Part shown: positions 6,883-7,097 of the stretch, one piece after another | Position numbering within the stretch: position 1 is the first letter of the stretch | Layout of the letters: every line of letters starts with the position of its first letter | Source of the DNA: Gorillibacterium sp. | GTDB lineage: Bacteria > Bacillota > Bacilli > Paenibacillales > NBRC-103111 | Length of the DNA stretch: 7,097 nucleotides | Direction of reading: 5' to 3' | Assembly: GCA_023511325.1 (NCBI GenBank) | Contig: JAIMBU010000125.1 | Span: 1 to 7,097, forward strand | Position numbers and translations under genes: made by a program | Notes under the pieces: generated by a model | Seen by the model: the letters and a program-made list of their open reading frames with translations, nothing else | The model's database searches: none | Told to the model about the DNA's origin: nothing

Positions 6883-7097
6883 ATGCCGATTATTACCGCA
6901 AGGCCCTTTGATCAAGAGATGCAAGACAGATTAGGCGAAACATTAACCGGCTATCACGCAGGGGAATTGAGTACAAAGGAAAAGTCTAAACGACCAGAAG
7001 AGATTTATACCATAGAAGCTGAAGATGACATGGTTCGCTATGCCGTAATCTGGGAATATGATAGTGGGAACACTGTATCTTATACACAACTGACGCT
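6883..7097 (+). CDS. Hypothetical protein, 3'-truncated by the window
   Basis: An open frame of 71 complete codons runs off the window edge without a stop. It begins MPIITARPFDQEMQDRLGET after a good ribosome binding site, and only 14 bases separate it from the aldo/keto reductase stop, so it is probably in the same operon. The visible part has an acidic, charged helix-like segment (residues 10-45, with KEKSKRPEE), then what look like beta strands (MVRYAVIWEYD, NTVSYTQL). There is no signal peptide or membrane segment in the visible part. I do not recognise the family. A small alpha/beta enzyme such as an N-acetyltransferase cannot be excluded, but nothing seen proves it. Confidence 0.75.
   Translation, partial: MPIITARPFDQEMQDRLGETLTGYHAGELSTKEKSKRPEEIYTIEAEDDMVRYAVIWEYDSGNTVSYTQLT

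Overview
The window looks like chromosomal DNA from a Gram-positive, Paenibacillus-like member of the Bacillota. This is an inference from strong AGGAGG-type ribosome binding sites, a hairpin-plus-T-tract terminator, moderate base composition with AT-rich gaps, and a large modular secreted-type glucanase. All genes found are on the + strand. No RNA gene, insertion sequence, CRISPR array or defence system is visible.

Bases 1-4265 are the 3' part of a very large modular beta-glucanase gene. The tail of a chitobiase/Fn3-like domain is followed by three tandem copies of a GH16 catalytic domain plus a CBM4/9-type carbohydrate-binding domain. Each copy is exactly 453 codons (1359 bases), with no insertion or deletion between copies and all three catalytic motifs intact. 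The 5' end, including any signal peptide, lies outside the window. A rho-independent terminator follows at about 4283-4348.

Bases 4349-4477 hold a plausible promoter (TTTACA, 17 bases, TAAAAT). An inverted repeat (ATATTGAT-N9-ATCAATAT) lies just downstream, where a repressor could block transcription. They precede a 457-residue protein made of two flavodoxin-like halves. The second half carries a CX2CX2CX5C motif like that of iron-sulfur flavoproteins. An aldo/keto reductase follows after 78 bases. A third gene starts 14 bases after the reductase and runs off the window; its product is not recognised.

The glucanase is a self-contained unit for degrading extracellular beta-1,3(1,4)-glucan and is separated by a terminator from what follows. 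The downstream genes look like a small, probably regulated redox group (flavoprotein, NADPH-dependent carbonyl reductase, unknown protein). No functional link between the two parts is visible. The most notable points are the pattern of homogenised centre and divergent edges in the glucanase array, the uneven division of motifs between the two halves of the flavoprotein, and the operator-like palindrome.
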